A stretch of DNA of 64,000 nucleotides from Shewanella abyssi (GTDB lineage: Bacteria > Pseudomonadota > Gammaproteobacteria > Enterobacterales > Shewanellaceae): assembly GCF_023284025.1 (NCBI RefSeq), contig NZ_JAKIKR010000021.1:1-64000 (forward strand), read 5' to 3'. Position numbers and translations under genes: made by a program. Positions 31,604 to 40,815 of this stretch are shown here, piece by piece; within the stretch, counting starts at the first letter, position 1, and each line of letters opens with the position of its first letter. The notes under the pieces are model-generated. The model was not told where the DNA came from and made no database searches. It saw only the letters and a list, made by a program, of their open reading frames with translations.

Positions 31604-32971
31604 ATGCAAGCGAGACAAGTCAGTAATGTTGCCGATGCCATTGCCATCATTGAGGAGCGGGGGCTGTCCCATATTAAGGTCGGCCTATTCGATATAGACG
31701 GCGTGATGCGCGGCAAATATATGTCCAAGGCCAAGTTTGTCGCCTCCTTAGAGAAAGGCTTCGCCTTTTGCGATGTGGTACTGGGCTGGGATGTTAAAGA
31801 TCAACTGTACGACAATGCCAAATATACCGGTTGGCACACGGGTTATCCCGATGCGCCGGTGAGGATATTACCCCATACCTGCCGCGATGTGATTGGTGAA
31901 GAGGGAATGCTGCTATTTATCGCCGAGTTTGCCGAAGAAGCAGAAGCACTCTGCCCACGAGGAACACTAAGACGGGTAATAGAGAAAGCGCAAAGCATGG
32001 GCTTTAATCCGTTTGCAGCATTGGAATATGAGTTTTTTCTGTTTAAAGAGACGCCACAATCAATCCGCGAAAAGAACTTCCGTAATCTGGAGACGATTAC
32101 CCCAGATTGGTTCGGTTACTCGATGATCCGTAACTCGGTGCACGCTGATCTTTATCAGGATATTTTATCGATGTCTGAGACCATGGATTTTCCTATTGAA
32201 GGGATCCATTCTGAAACGGGTCCAGGGGTGATTGAAGCTGCGATTGCCGTTGATAGTGCGGAAGCAGCTGCCGATAAAGGCGCGCTGTTCAAAACCTTTA
32301 TGAAGGTGTTGGCGCAGAGGCGGGATCTGATGGCGACCTTTATGGCCAAGTGGTCCGGGGATTATCCGGGGCAAAGCGGTCATATTCACCTATCTTTGCA
32401 ACACAAAGATGGCACATCTGCTTTTTATGACCCCAGCCAAACTCACTGCATGAGCAAAATACAGCGACACTTTTTGGCCGGTCAACAGGCGTTGATGCCT
32501 GAATTCCTATGCATGATTGCCCCCACCATTAACAGTTACTCGCGGATGATCCCGGGCTTCTGGGCCCCCACGGATGCCACTTGGGGGGTGGAAAACAGAA
32601 CCACGGCTCTAAGAGTTATTCCCGGCTCTGCTTCATCTCAACGGGTTGAATATCGATTGGGTGCCGCCGATGCTAACCCCTACCTTGCACTTGCAGCCGC
32701 ACTTGCCAGCGGCCTTTATGGCATAGAGCACGAGTTAGAACCACAAGCACAAGTGAAAGGTAACGCTTACGAGCAGACTCACGATGCTTCACTAGCGCTG
32801 CCCGCCACCCTGTGGGATGCGGCGCAGCGATTCAAGCAGTCAACGGCTGCCAAAAGCTGCTTTGGTGAGACCTTTGTCGAGCATTACGTCATCAGTCGCG
32901 AATGGGAAGAGCGTGAGTTTAGAAAGCACGTTACCGACTGGGAGATGGAGCGTTACTTCGAGATAATTTAA
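31604..32971 (+). CDS. Glutamine-synthetase-like gamma-glutamyl-amine ligase
   Basis: 455 residues of the GlnA/PuuA superfamily. Visible active-site blocks are LEYEFFLF and HSETGPGVIEAAI (metal-binding glutamates), GQSGHIHLSL (ATP/metal histidine), NRTTALRV and VEYRLGAADANPYLALAA. The GSI adenylylation loop is not evident. This group ligates glutamate to amines other than ammonia, such as putrescine (PuuA), isopropylamine (IpuC) or ethanolamine (Streptomyces GlnA4). Downstream alcohol and aldehyde dehydrogenases suggest an amino alcohol as the substrate here. First gene of a four-gene plus-strand unit. Confidence 0.85.
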   Translation: MQARQVSNVADAIAIIEERGLSHIKVGLFDIDGVMRGKYMSKAKFVASLEKGFAFCDVVLGWDVKDQLYDNAKYTGWHTGYPDAPVRILPHTCRDVIGEEGMLLFIAEFAEEAEALCPRGTLRRVIEKAQSMGFNPFAALEYEFFLFKETPQSIREKNFRNLETITPDWFGYSMIRNSVHADLYQDILSMSETMDFPIEGIHSETGPGVIEAAIAVDSAEAAADKGALFKTFMKVLAQRRDLMATFMAKWSGDYPGQSGHIHLSLQHKDGTSAFYDPSQTHCMSKIQRHFLAGQQALMPEFLCMIAPTINSYSRMIPGFWAPTDATWGVENRTTALRVIPGSASSQRVEYRLGAADANPYLALAAALASGLYGIEHELEPQAQVKGNAYEQTHDASLALPATLWDAAQRFKQSTAAKSCFGETFVEHYVISREWEEREFRKHVTDWEMERYFEII

Positions 32972-33072
32972 ACCAATAATGCTCTTTTTAATGGTGCTGG
33001 GTTTTATTGCTCAAGCCACTTATTTTAAGTTGCAGTAATAGTGAAATTGAAAGCATTGGAGTTGAGTTATTT

Positions 33073-34488
33073 ATGCAGTTATCGTCGAAAACAGAGACGC
33101 AAAACACGGTATCGCCCATAGATGGCAGTGTGTTTGTTAGCCGTCAGCTCGCGGACGAGCATCAGGTATTGGCCTATGTAGAGCAAGCAACTGCGGCCTA
33201 TAATGGTTCCAAGTACAGCTGGAAACTGACCCCGCTATCCCAGCGTAAAGTCCTATGCAAAAAGGCTATCGAGCAGTTATTGAGTCATAAAGATGACATA
33301 GCCAAAGAGCTGAGCTGGATGATGGGCCGCCCGATACGATATGGCGGCACAGAGCTTGCTGGCGTTGCCGAGCGCAGCGACTATATGATCAACGCGAGCG
33401 AACAAGCCTTAGCCGATATCAAGCTCGAAGACAAAGCTGGCTTTACCCGTTACATAAAACGTGAATCCTTAGGTGTTGTACTCGTCATCGCCCCGTGGAA
33501 CTACCCTTTTTTAACCGCGATAAATGCCATTATTCCTGCTTTACTGGCGGGCAATTGCGTGATCCTCAAACACTCAGCTCAAACCCCCTTGTGTGCCGAG
33601 CGCTTATACCAAGCATTTAGAGATGCGGGGCTACCTGAAGGCGTTTTTCAATACCTGCATATGAGTCACGATAATACCGCCAAGCTTATCGCCAATGAGC
33701 AAGTCAGTTATGTCGCCTTTACAGGTTCAGTTTATGGTGGCAAGAGGGTAGAAAAAGCCGCTTGTGGTCGCTTTATTGGTGTGGGTCTGGAGCTTGGTGG
33801 CAAAGATCCCGCCTATGTGCGTGAGGATGCCGATATCGACAATGCTGTTGATACCTTAGTCGACGGTGCCTTTTTCAATTCAGGGCAATCTTGCTGCGGT
33901 ATCGAGCGCATCTACCTCCACCACAGCGTTTTTGATGAATTTGTCACTAAGGCAGTGGCCTTAACCGAACAATACCAATTGGGACGGGCAGATGATCCCG
34001 CCACTACTCTCGGCCCTATGGTGCGAACATCAGCTGCAGACTTTGTCCGGCAGCAGATAGCTGATGCAATTAAGAACGGTGCCATCGCGCAGATAGACGA
34101 AACACTTTTCCCCATGAGTCAGCAAGGCACACCCTACCTTGCCCCGCAAATTCTCACCCAAGTTGATCACTCAATGAGTGTGATGACACAAGAGTCGTTT
34201 GGCCCCGTGGTCGGGATAATGAAAGTATCGACTGATGAGCAAGCGATTCGCTTAATGAACGACAGTGATTTTGGCTTAACCGCCAGTATATTCACCCAAG
34301 ATATCGACCGAGGCATTGCGTTAGGCGAGCGCCTGCAGACGGGGACTTTTTTCCTCAATCGCTGTGATTACTTAGATCCCGCATTAGCCTGGACAGGGGT
34401 TAAGCAATCTGGCCGAGGTTGCACCTTATCTCAGTTAGGATTTGAGCAGCTGACTCGACCTAAATCATTTCATATTAAGCATACTTAA
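33073..34488 (+). CDS. NAD(P)-dependent aldehyde dehydrogenase
   Basis: 471 residues. The cofactor region holds VIAPWNYPFLTAINAIIPALLAGN and FTGSVYGG; the catalytic glutamate is in LELGGKDP; the nucleophile is in FFNSGQSCCGIERIY. The ATG at 33073 is preferred over an in-frame TTG at 33007 because GGAG lies upstream and ALDH proteins begin near here. It should oxidise the aldehyde made by the following alcohol dehydrogenase, probably while still gamma-glutamylated, in analogy to PuuC. It lies 31 bases ahead of the alcohol dehydrogenase. Confidence 0.88.
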   Translation: MQLSSKTETQNTVSPIDGSVFVSRQLADEHQVLAYVEQATAAYNGSKYSWKLTPLSQRKVLCKKAIEQLLSHKDDIAKELSWMMGRPIRYGGTELAGVAERSDYMINASEQALADIKLEDKAGFTRYIKRESLGVVLVIAPWNYPFLTAINAIIPALLAGNCVILKHSAQTPLCAERLYQAFRDAGLPEGVFQYLHMSHDNTAKLIANEQVSYVAFTGSVYGGKRVEKAACGRFIGVGLELGGKDPAYVREDADIDNAVDTLVDGAFFNSGQSCCGIERIYLHHSVFDEFVTKAVALTEQYQLGRADDPATTLGPMVRTSAADFVRQQIADAIKNGAIAQIDETLFPMSQQGTPYLAPQILTQVDHSMSVMTQESFGPVVGIMKVSTDEQAIRLMNDSDFGLTASIFTQDIDRGIALGERLQTGTFFLNRCDYLDPALAWTGVKQSGRGCTLSQLGFEQLTRPKSFHIKHT

Positions 34489-34519
34489 CTCAGTGCCCGT
34501 ATGGGGTCGAGGAGTCATC

Positions 34520-35689
34520 ATGGATTTACAGGCAAGTTGGAATTTCCCCACCGCCATCACGGTAGGTGAAGGCTGCTTAGTACTGTTAGGCCAGCGCTGC
34601 AAGGCCCTTAATATGACCAAGGTGTTGTTGATCACCGATCCCGGTTTATCCGGCCTTCCTATGGTCAAAGAGGCGATTGGATCCTGCATCGCTGCGGGAC
34701 TTGAAGCTGATGTATTTGCGGATATTCAGGGCAATCCAACTGGCAACAATGTTCGCGATGGCGCACTGTTTTTAAACGCTGGCGATTTTGATGGTGTGGT
34801 GGCGTTCGGTGGGGGTTCGAGTTTAGATGCCGCCAAAGCCATTGCCATGATAGCCAAGCAAACCATCACGCTATGGCAAGCGGAAGATATTGGCAGTAAT
34901 TGGACCCGTGTCGATGCAAGCTTAATGCTGCCCGTGGTGGCTGTTCCTACCACTGCGGGGACAGGTTCTGAAGTGGGCCGCGCGTCAGTCATCACCGACA
35001 CCGATGGGCCGCATCATATTAAACGCATTATCTTTCATCCAAATATGCTTCCTGCGAGTGTTTTGCTCGATCCGACACTCAGCTTAAGTTTGCCAGCTCA
35101 TATTACCGCAGCAACCGGTTTAGACGCCTTATCCCATAATTTGGAAGCCTATTGCGCGCCTTTTTTTCACCCGATGGCAGAGGGTATCGCTATTGAGGGA
35201 ATACGGTTAGTTAAGGATTACCTTCCCAGAGCGGTGGCCAATGGTGAGGACGTTGCAGCAAGAACGCAGATGCTAGTGGCCTCGACTATGGGCGCCACCA
35301 GCTTTCAACGAGGTTTAGGCGGAATGCATGCCATCGCGCATTCACTTGGTGCCCTGTATAACAAGCATCATGGATTGTTAAATGCGATTTTAATGCCCTA
35401 TGTGTTGATCCGAAACCGCAGCGCTATAGAGGAGCGCATCATACGCTTGTCGAGATATCTTCAGTTAGATGATGCTAGTTTTGATGGTTTTCTATCGTGG
35501 GTGTTAACGCTTAGAGAGCAGCTTAATATTCCACACACCTTAGCTGAGATAGAGATAGATTTAGCTGATGTGGTTTTAATAGGTCAAATGGCAGCCCAAG
35601 ATGCTGCGGCGGCAGGTAATCCGATCACCTTAACTGATGTCGAGTATTCATTACTGTTTAGCAATGCGGTTAACGGTCGCCTGCTATAA
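34520..35689 (+). CDS. Iron-containing (group III) alcohol dehydrogenase
   Basis: 389 residues. An N-terminal NAD-binding region (FGGGSSLDAAKAIAM, with the GGGS phosphate-binding turn) is followed by VPTTAGTGSEVGRASVIT. The metal ligands lie in GLDALSHNLEAY and in GMHAIAHSLGALYNKHHG, the Fe-ADH signature. The start at 34520 has GAGGAG six bases ahead; an in-frame ATG at 34493 lacks one. Substrates of this family are primary alcohols and diols. In this cluster it would oxidise the hydroxyl of a gamma-glutamyl amino alcohol to the aldehyde used by the preceding enzyme (inference). Confidence 0.88.
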   Translation: MDLQASWNFPTAITVGEGCLVLLGQRCKALNMTKVLLITDPGLSGLPMVKEAIGSCIAAGLEADVFADIQGNPTGNNVRDGALFLNAGDFDGVVAFGGGSSLDAAKAIAMIAKQTITLWQAEDIGSNWTRVDASLMLPVVAVPTTAGTGSEVGRASVITDTDGPHHIKRIIFHPNMLPASVLLDPTLSLSLPAHITAATGLDALSHNLEAYCAPFFHPMAEGIAIEGIRLVKDYLPRAVANGEDVAARTQMLVASTMGATSFQRGLGGMHAIAHSLGALYNKHHGLLNAILMPYVLIRNRSAIEERIIRLSRYLQLDDASFDGFLSWVLTLREQLNIPHTLAEIEIDLADVVLIGQMAAQDAAAAGNPITLTDVEYSLLFSNAVNGRLL

Positions 35690-35712
35690 GGGTTTTCACA
35701 CAGGAGACGTGT

Positions 35713-36429
35713 ATGAAAATAGGTATTTTGCAATGCGATGATGTCAGCAACGCACTACAAGCTAAGCATGGAAATTACCCTCAGATGTTTACTCGCCTGT
35801 TTGAGGACTTTATTGAGGACTTTGGCACTCAATTGACGTTTGCAGTTTACCGCGTAATAGATGGCATTTACCCTAAGTCAGTGGATGAATGCGACGCCTA
35901 TATCACCACAGGTAGCCGTTACGGCGTCAACGATGATGAGGCCTGGCTTCTGCAGTTACAGCACTTTATTGCCGAGCTTTATACCGTTAAGAAAAAATTT
36001 ATTGGGATCTGTTTTGGTCACCAGATGATGGTTAAGGCGCTAGGAGGTAAGGTTGTCAAATCACCAAAAGGCTGGGGCGTTGGCGTGGCAACCTCAACAA
36101 TTACTCAGCATAAACCTTGGATGGACAACGCCGTTGCGGCGGTATCTTTGCTGGTGAATCATCAAGACCAGGTGAGTCAACTACCTGCTGATACTGAGAT
36201 CATTGCCGCCAGTGACTTCTGCCCTTTTTATATGGTCCAGATAAACAGTCACTTTTTAGGTATTCAGGGGCACCCTGAATTTAGCAAGCGTTACTCAGAA
36301 GATCTCATGAATGCGCGCCGTGACCGCATCCCCCACCAAAGAGTCGAAATAGGCATTGAGTCACTGTCGCTGCCCGTTGACGGCAAGCTGGTAACACGCT
36401 GGATAGTGAATTTTCTGCAACAACAATAA
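35713..36429 (+). CDS. Class I glutamine amidotransferase-like hydrolase
   Basis: 238 residues with the class I GATase fold: nucleophile elbow FIGICFGHQMMVKALGG and the His-Glu pair in GIQGHPEFSKRY. It lacks any synthetase domain. Stand-alone members include those that hydrolyse gamma-glutamyl amides; PuuD does so in the putrescine pathway, though this sequence is of the GuaA/YfeJ-like type rather than the PuuD type. It has CAGGAG upstream and closes the cluster. The likely role is release of glutamate from a gamma-glutamyl amino acid at the end of the route (inference). Confidence 0.82.
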   Translation: MKIGILQCDDVSNALQAKHGNYPQMFTRLFEDFIEDFGTQLTFAVYRVIDGIYPKSVDECDAYITTGSRYGVNDDEAWLLQLQHFIAELYTVKKKFIGICFGHQMMVKALGGKVVKSPKGWGVGVATSTITQHKPWMDNAVAAVSLLVNHQDQVSQLPADTEIIAASDFCPFYMVQINSHFLGIQGHPEFSKRYSEDLMNARRDRIPHQRVEIGIESLSLPVDGKLVTRWIVNFLQQQ

Positions 36430-37481
36430 TAATAAAGTCTGATTATTTACATGCTAGATCTCAGCATTAACCTTTGTCATTTTTATCGGCCTACACGCCA
36501 TTTAGTGGGGAGATGTGGGATTATTTCGACCTTCAATGTATTACTCGACAATTGGGGTTCTGCACAAGAGCATCAAGCTGCACATCGTTATGAATAAAAA
36601 GAAAGGTCGTGGCGCTTCGCCCATTCTTGTAATCAAGAGCAGAGCCTAGGGGCAAAGCGCTTGCCCTCCTCTTGCTTAACTAATACAAAAGAAGTCCCTC
36701 AGCGCCCCGGCGAAATTTAAACAGAAAAATTTCCAACGAGGAAGATTGGCGTGTTCTATGTGTTTGTTTGTGTATCAAATATTGAGTTTCTATTTCAAAC
36801 TCAAATGCTAGATAATGTTCTTTCCAACCTAGTGTAGGTGCGGCTGAGGCCTTCGATGGCATGGACGCCATCGTAGAGCCCACAGGGCCAATTCTGTTCC
36901 ATACAGAATTTGGCATTTCCTCCGTCCTTGGAGGTCAGACGAACTTGCTGCGTGCCTCAGCAGTATCTGCACATACGCCTGCCGCAGGCAATTGGAACCA
37001 CCTTTGCGAGAAGGTAACCCACTTTTGTCCAGAAGCGTGTCAGACGCTACATTGAACTTGCTGGCAGAGCATGTGCTGTGGGGCGTGCAAGCTTCTAAAT
37101 CACGGATGATTTAGCAGAGCCTACATGGACGTACTTGTGGCGGCTTGCTAAGACACAGGGCGCATGCTCTGCAATTTCAATATGGCCTGATAATTTCAGA
37201 CTTAAAGGCACTGGAATCCGGCCCAGAAGCTTCACTCGGCAATTGCTCCCTGCATTGCTCTACCTCCTGAATCTGACCTACACGGACGTAGGAAATGCCA
37301 TTGTTGTAGGAACTATCAACGGCCATTCAGTCGCGGGATGACGGATCTGGCTCAGATGTCAGACGTAAACTAGCTCGTTTTTGTCCAAAATCGAGTTACA
37401 AACGATCAAACGTTAGCAAGTCAAAGCTCAATAGAAGAGCTAACCTCTGCCATTTATGATCAATTTTAGTGTCATCTGACC
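36430..37481. other. 1.05-kb gene-free stretch with multiple short hairpins
   Basis: No frame here reads like a gene. The stretch holds many short inverted repeats: CAAGAG...CTCTTG around GGGCAA/TTGCCC (36634-36674); CGATGGC-ATGGAC-GCCATCG (36854-36873); AATTCTG...CAGAATT (36890-36910); CCTCC-GTCCTT-GGAGG (36919-36934); GCCTG-CCG-CAGGC (36977-36989); AGCGT-GTCAG-ACGCT (37034-37048); CTAAATCA-CGGA-TGATTTAG (37095-37114); CCTAC-ACGGAC-GTAGG (37277-37292). Stems differ, but most loops contain GGA(C/A/T) on one strand, which suggests a family of small palindromic repeats. Confidence 0.6.
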
Positions 37482-40400
37482 CTAACTCGGTAGCGCCAGC
37501 TTAGATTTGTCGACTGCATTGCGGCAGCTAGGAGAGTTATTGCCGCGATAATTTTTACAGCCCCAAAAAGCCCCTCGCTTACTTTCTCTCAATACCATAT
37601 CGCCATCACAAACATGGCAAAGTGGTGTGGTATGGCCGCAACGGTCATTTAGGCAGACTTTAAAGCCTGCAAAACGTTGACGCGTCATCGGGCTAGCACA
37701 ACGGTCACAGCCCTCTTCTTTATGGTCGCATAGGGGAAAATGAGAGCAGGAGTAAAACGAGGTAAACTTACCCGTCCTTGGCTTTAGCGTCCCCGTCGTA
37801 CAACGAACGCATTTGATCTCTTCAAACAACTTTTGTACCAGTGAAGTATTGAACTCTTGCTGCTCTATTGCATAGCTGTCCTGAATAAGCTCAACCACAA
37901 ACGGACTCACATCAGTCATATCGGCCGCTATATAGACACGATGCTTGGCACGGGTTAGCGCCACATAAAACAGTCGACGCTCCTCAGCATACTCAAAGTC
38001 TTCTGCCTGAGGCAAAAAGGCCTCTAACAAGGGCGGCGTTACCTTTTTTGATGGAAAACCATGCTTACCGGTTTTCATGCCTGTGATCACCACGTATTCA
38101 GCCTCTTTGCCTTTTGATGCATGAAAAGACTGACACTCAATGGTTAGGCTTGGGTATTTCAGCTTAAGTTGTCTTAAGCCATTGCTATCAGGCAGATGGA
38201 ACCAAAAACGGCCGAGTAAGTAAACCGTCGGCTTAATCTTAGGTTTAGATTTAACGCCATCTGCGCCTTGCCCTACTCTGACTGTAATCGCATTCAATGC
38301 TTGCTCGAGTGCATTAGCGCTGGATTCCTCTATTGTCGCCGCTTGATTTTCTCCACGCTGTATCAATGAAATGGCAGGCTGAGTAACAGTAACATTGGAG
38401 CGAATATCCTTTTTAAGCTGCAGTGGGTTCTTGCTGACAAACTGGCTGGCAACAGCACCGATGCTGCTATTAAATCTAAAGGTGCGATCGAGGTAAGTCT
38501 TGGCTGTTGCACCAAAATATTCAGTGAACTTGGTGGTTAAGCTAACATCTGCGCCACTAAAGCGATAAATAGCCTGCCAGTCATCACCCACACAAAACAG
38601 TGACGCTTTGGTTTTAGAGCTTGCTGAACATGAGTCCCTCAATGCCCGCACCAAACGCGCTCTTGGCTCTGAAATATCTTGAAATTCATCAACCATAATA
38701 TAGCGCCAAGGGCTAATAAAGTGACCATTTTGAATGTAGCTTAGGGCTTTGCCAATCATGTCCTCAAAGTCGATAACGCCCGCAGTCGACAAATGTTGTT
38801 GATAGCGGCTCAATATTGGCGCTAACAGTTCGAATGCCTTGCGCACCTGCTTGGGATCTGCGGCATTTTCAAATACGGCATCAAGCCCTTTATCATCAAC
38901 ACAAGCGGCTTTATACAGTCCGATTAGCTGACTGAAGAGCTTTGCCAACTCAGTCACCCGTCCTAACTCATGTAATGTTTCAAGTATGGCTTCATCGGGT
39001 AGTGGCGAGTATTGAACATTAAAGGCAGATAGAGCCTGCTTAAGCTCAGCGATTAAACAACCTTTTTGATGCTGATGATAGAACAGCTCAACACAAGTGC
39101 TATCGCGTTGTTGGTGTAACTGGCGCTTCCACGCCATTGACTCAAGATAGGCTCTATTATCGATGAAAGGCGCTGTATTGCCAGCCGCATCAACGCCATA
39201 ATACTCGATATAAATACCGTACTCTGGTAGATAAAAATCAGGTTGATACTGACGAAAATCAATACTACTGACATCGTGCTCATACTTAGCTTCGTATTGG
39301 TATTCGATACCATTGCTAAACAGCCAGTTAGCGATATACAACTCACCAAAGCTCTTTACTCGTTCACCTTTGAGTGTACGGATATCATTGTCAGTTAAGT
39401 ATGCAAAATACTCACCCTCTGACTCAAACTCGAACGGGCTTCTCTCAACATAGTAGTATTGACTGAAGTACTCAAACAGCGACTTTCTGTAGCCCACATC
39501 CTCAATCAAATGCTCTAGCGTCTGTTGTACCCACTTATCTTTGGCTTTTTCATCATCAACCCAAGGCGACAAGCTCGGCTGCGCTGCTTCAACTTCAGCG
39601 ATGACTCTTAACCCTAGGCTGTGGAAAGTACTGGCTTTGATATCATCAGTGCCAAGCTTTTCTTTGATCCGTGCATCCATCTCATCAGCAGCTTTTCGAC
39701 CATAAGCCAGCAGCAGAATATCACTCGCCTGGGCTTTGCCACTCTCGACTAAATAGCCAGCACGCCCCACCATGACACTGGTTTTGCCGGTTCCCGCCCC
39801 CGCTAACAGCAAGTTGTTATCATCATCAATAACACAAGCCAGCCGCTGCTTATCCGTTAGCGGGTTAGTTTCAACATGTTCAAAAAAATCAGCATATTTT
39901 AGCAACTGAGATTGAACATAGCCTTCACGCAATTGCTTTATCGTCGCTTTATCCCAGCGATAAAACTGCTGTAACTTATCTAGCGCGAGCTTAGTCTGTG
40001 TTGATAACTCAACCGACTCATATAAGGGATCGCACGAGGGATCGCACGAGGGATCGCGCAAAGGCTTACACAAGGATCGGCACCAAGGAAACCAGCGCTT
40101 ATATTCTCGCGCTATTCGTAACTGCATCTTGTCTAGTAACGATGCACGTAGATAGTTATTTGCTAGGGTGTTTTCAATACGTGCTATTAACCTGCATAAC
40201 TGCTCCTCATGAGCTTGAGCCCACAGCACTTCAACGTGTTGTTTAAATTTTGATCTGGCCAAGTAACTGAGAAAGGCAACCTGTTGCGGCTTGCCATCAA
40301 CTTGAAAATTGAGCAAAGTGCCAAAAAAGCTCAAAGAGAAAATAGGTGGTGACGATAGCCGCTGCCAAGATATGCGTACTTCATCAACCGCTGTTTGAGG

Positions 40401-40544
40401 TTTACGGTAGAGCCCTAAAAACTGGCCTTTAGTACAGCTAAACTCAATACCCTCAGCGGATAACTTAACCGCATTAGGCTTTCCTAAATACAGTTGGCCA
40501 AACCAACTATGGCTGATACTTTTTTCGATGTCTTGTGGTAACAA
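37482..40544 (-). CDS. UvrD-family helicase related to DNA helicase IV, with nuclease-like insert and zinc ribbons
   Basis: 1020 residues against 684 in E. coli HelD, which it resembles at the N-terminus and in the motor: Walker A LLLAGAGTGKTSV (about 245-257), LLLAYGRKAADEMD, VDEFQDIS, VGDDWQAIYRFSGADVSLTT, and EERRLFYVALTRAKHRVY. Inserted at about 395-500 is a PD-(D/E)xK-like module (KSFGELYIANWL, E401; QPDFYL, D436; IYIEYYG, E447). After the motor come several CxxC topoisomerase-type zinc ribbons (about 905-1010). A DPSC-DPSC repeat lies at residues 164-171. It is likely a DNA repair helicase with possible nuclease function. Confidence 0.85.
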   Translation of the reverse strand: MLPQDIEKSISHSWFGQLYLGKPNAVKLSAEGIEFSCTKGQFLGLYRKPQTAVDEVRISWQRLSSPPIFSLSFFGTLLNFQVDGKPQQVAFLSYLARSKFKQHVEVLWAQAHEEQLCRLIARIENTLANNYLRASLLDKMQLRIAREYKRWFPWCRSLCKPLRDPSCDPSCDPLYESVELSTQTKLALDKLQQFYRWDKATIKQLREGYVQSQLLKYADFFEHVETNPLTDKQRLACVIDDDNNLLLAGAGTGKTSVMVGRAGYLVESGKAQASDILLLAYGRKAADEMDARIKEKLGTDDIKASTFHSLGLRVIAEVEAAQPSLSPWVDDEKAKDKWVQQTLEHLIEDVGYRKSLFEYFSQYYYVERSPFEFESEGEYFAYLTDNDIRTLKGERVKSFGELYIANWLFSNGIEYQYEAKYEHDVSSIDFRQYQPDFYLPEYGIYIEYYGVDAAGNTAPFIDNRAYLESMAWKRQLHQQRDSTCVELFYHQHQKGCLIAELKQALSAFNVQYSPLPDEAILETLHELGRVTELAKLFSQLIGLYKAACVDDKGLDAVFENAADPKQVRKAFELLAPILSRYQQHLSTAGVIDFEDMIGKALSYIQNGHFISPWRYIMVDEFQDISEPRARLVRALRDSCSASSKTKASLFCVGDDWQAIYRFSGADVSLTTKFTEYFGATAKTYLDRTFRFNSSIGAVASQFVSKNPLQLKKDIRSNVTVTQPAISLIQRGENQAATIEESSANALEQALNAITVRVGQGADGVKSKPKIKPTVYLLGRFWFHLPDSNGLRQLKLKYPSLTIECQSFHASKGKEAEYVVITGMKTGKHGFPSKKVTPPLLEAFLPQAEDFEYAEERRLFYVALTRAKHRVYIAADMTDVSPFVVELIQDSYAIEQQEFNTSLVQKLFEEIKCVRCTTGTLKPRTGKFTSFYSCSHFPLCDHKEEGCDRCASPMTRQRFAGFKVCLNDRCGHTTPLCHVCDGDMVLRESKRGAFWGCKNYRGNNSPSCRNAVDKSKLALPS
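40026..40061 (-). repeat. 12-bp in-frame tandem repeat inside the helicase gene
   Basis: GGGATCGCACGA (40026-40037) is repeated exactly at 40038-40049 and with two changes at 40050-40061. Each unit adds four residues (DPSC-like), so copy number can vary without breaking the frame. Confidence 0.85.
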
Positions 40545-40815
40545 TTAACAACCTACGACTAAATGGCTTTACGCGTTAAATAACAGAGAGTGGCCGTCAC
40601 TATATCCCAGTTTTGAGCTGCTAATAATTATCTTTATAAGTTACTTAACGTAAGGAACGTAAGCCCCACCAGCTTTGACCTTTCTCTTTGAGTTGATTTA
40701 AAGAGAGCGCACCAATGGCAATAATCCCAGAACCTAGCATGAGTCAGGATTATTCAACTAACCTTAAGCTAACCAGAATTTACTCAAGTGAAGCCTCTAT
40801 GCTGGTAGTAACAGC

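Noticed and set aside
37135..37341. 68-codon frame in the gene-free region after the amidotransferase
   Set aside because: It runs through several hairpins, has no ribosome site and its composition is not protein-like.
40645..40740. 31-codon minus-strand frame (LGSGIIAIGALSL...RSLR) upstream of norE, looking like a membrane tail
   Set aside because: No ribosome site and a stop two codons upstream; too short to call, though it may be a remnant of a longer gene.
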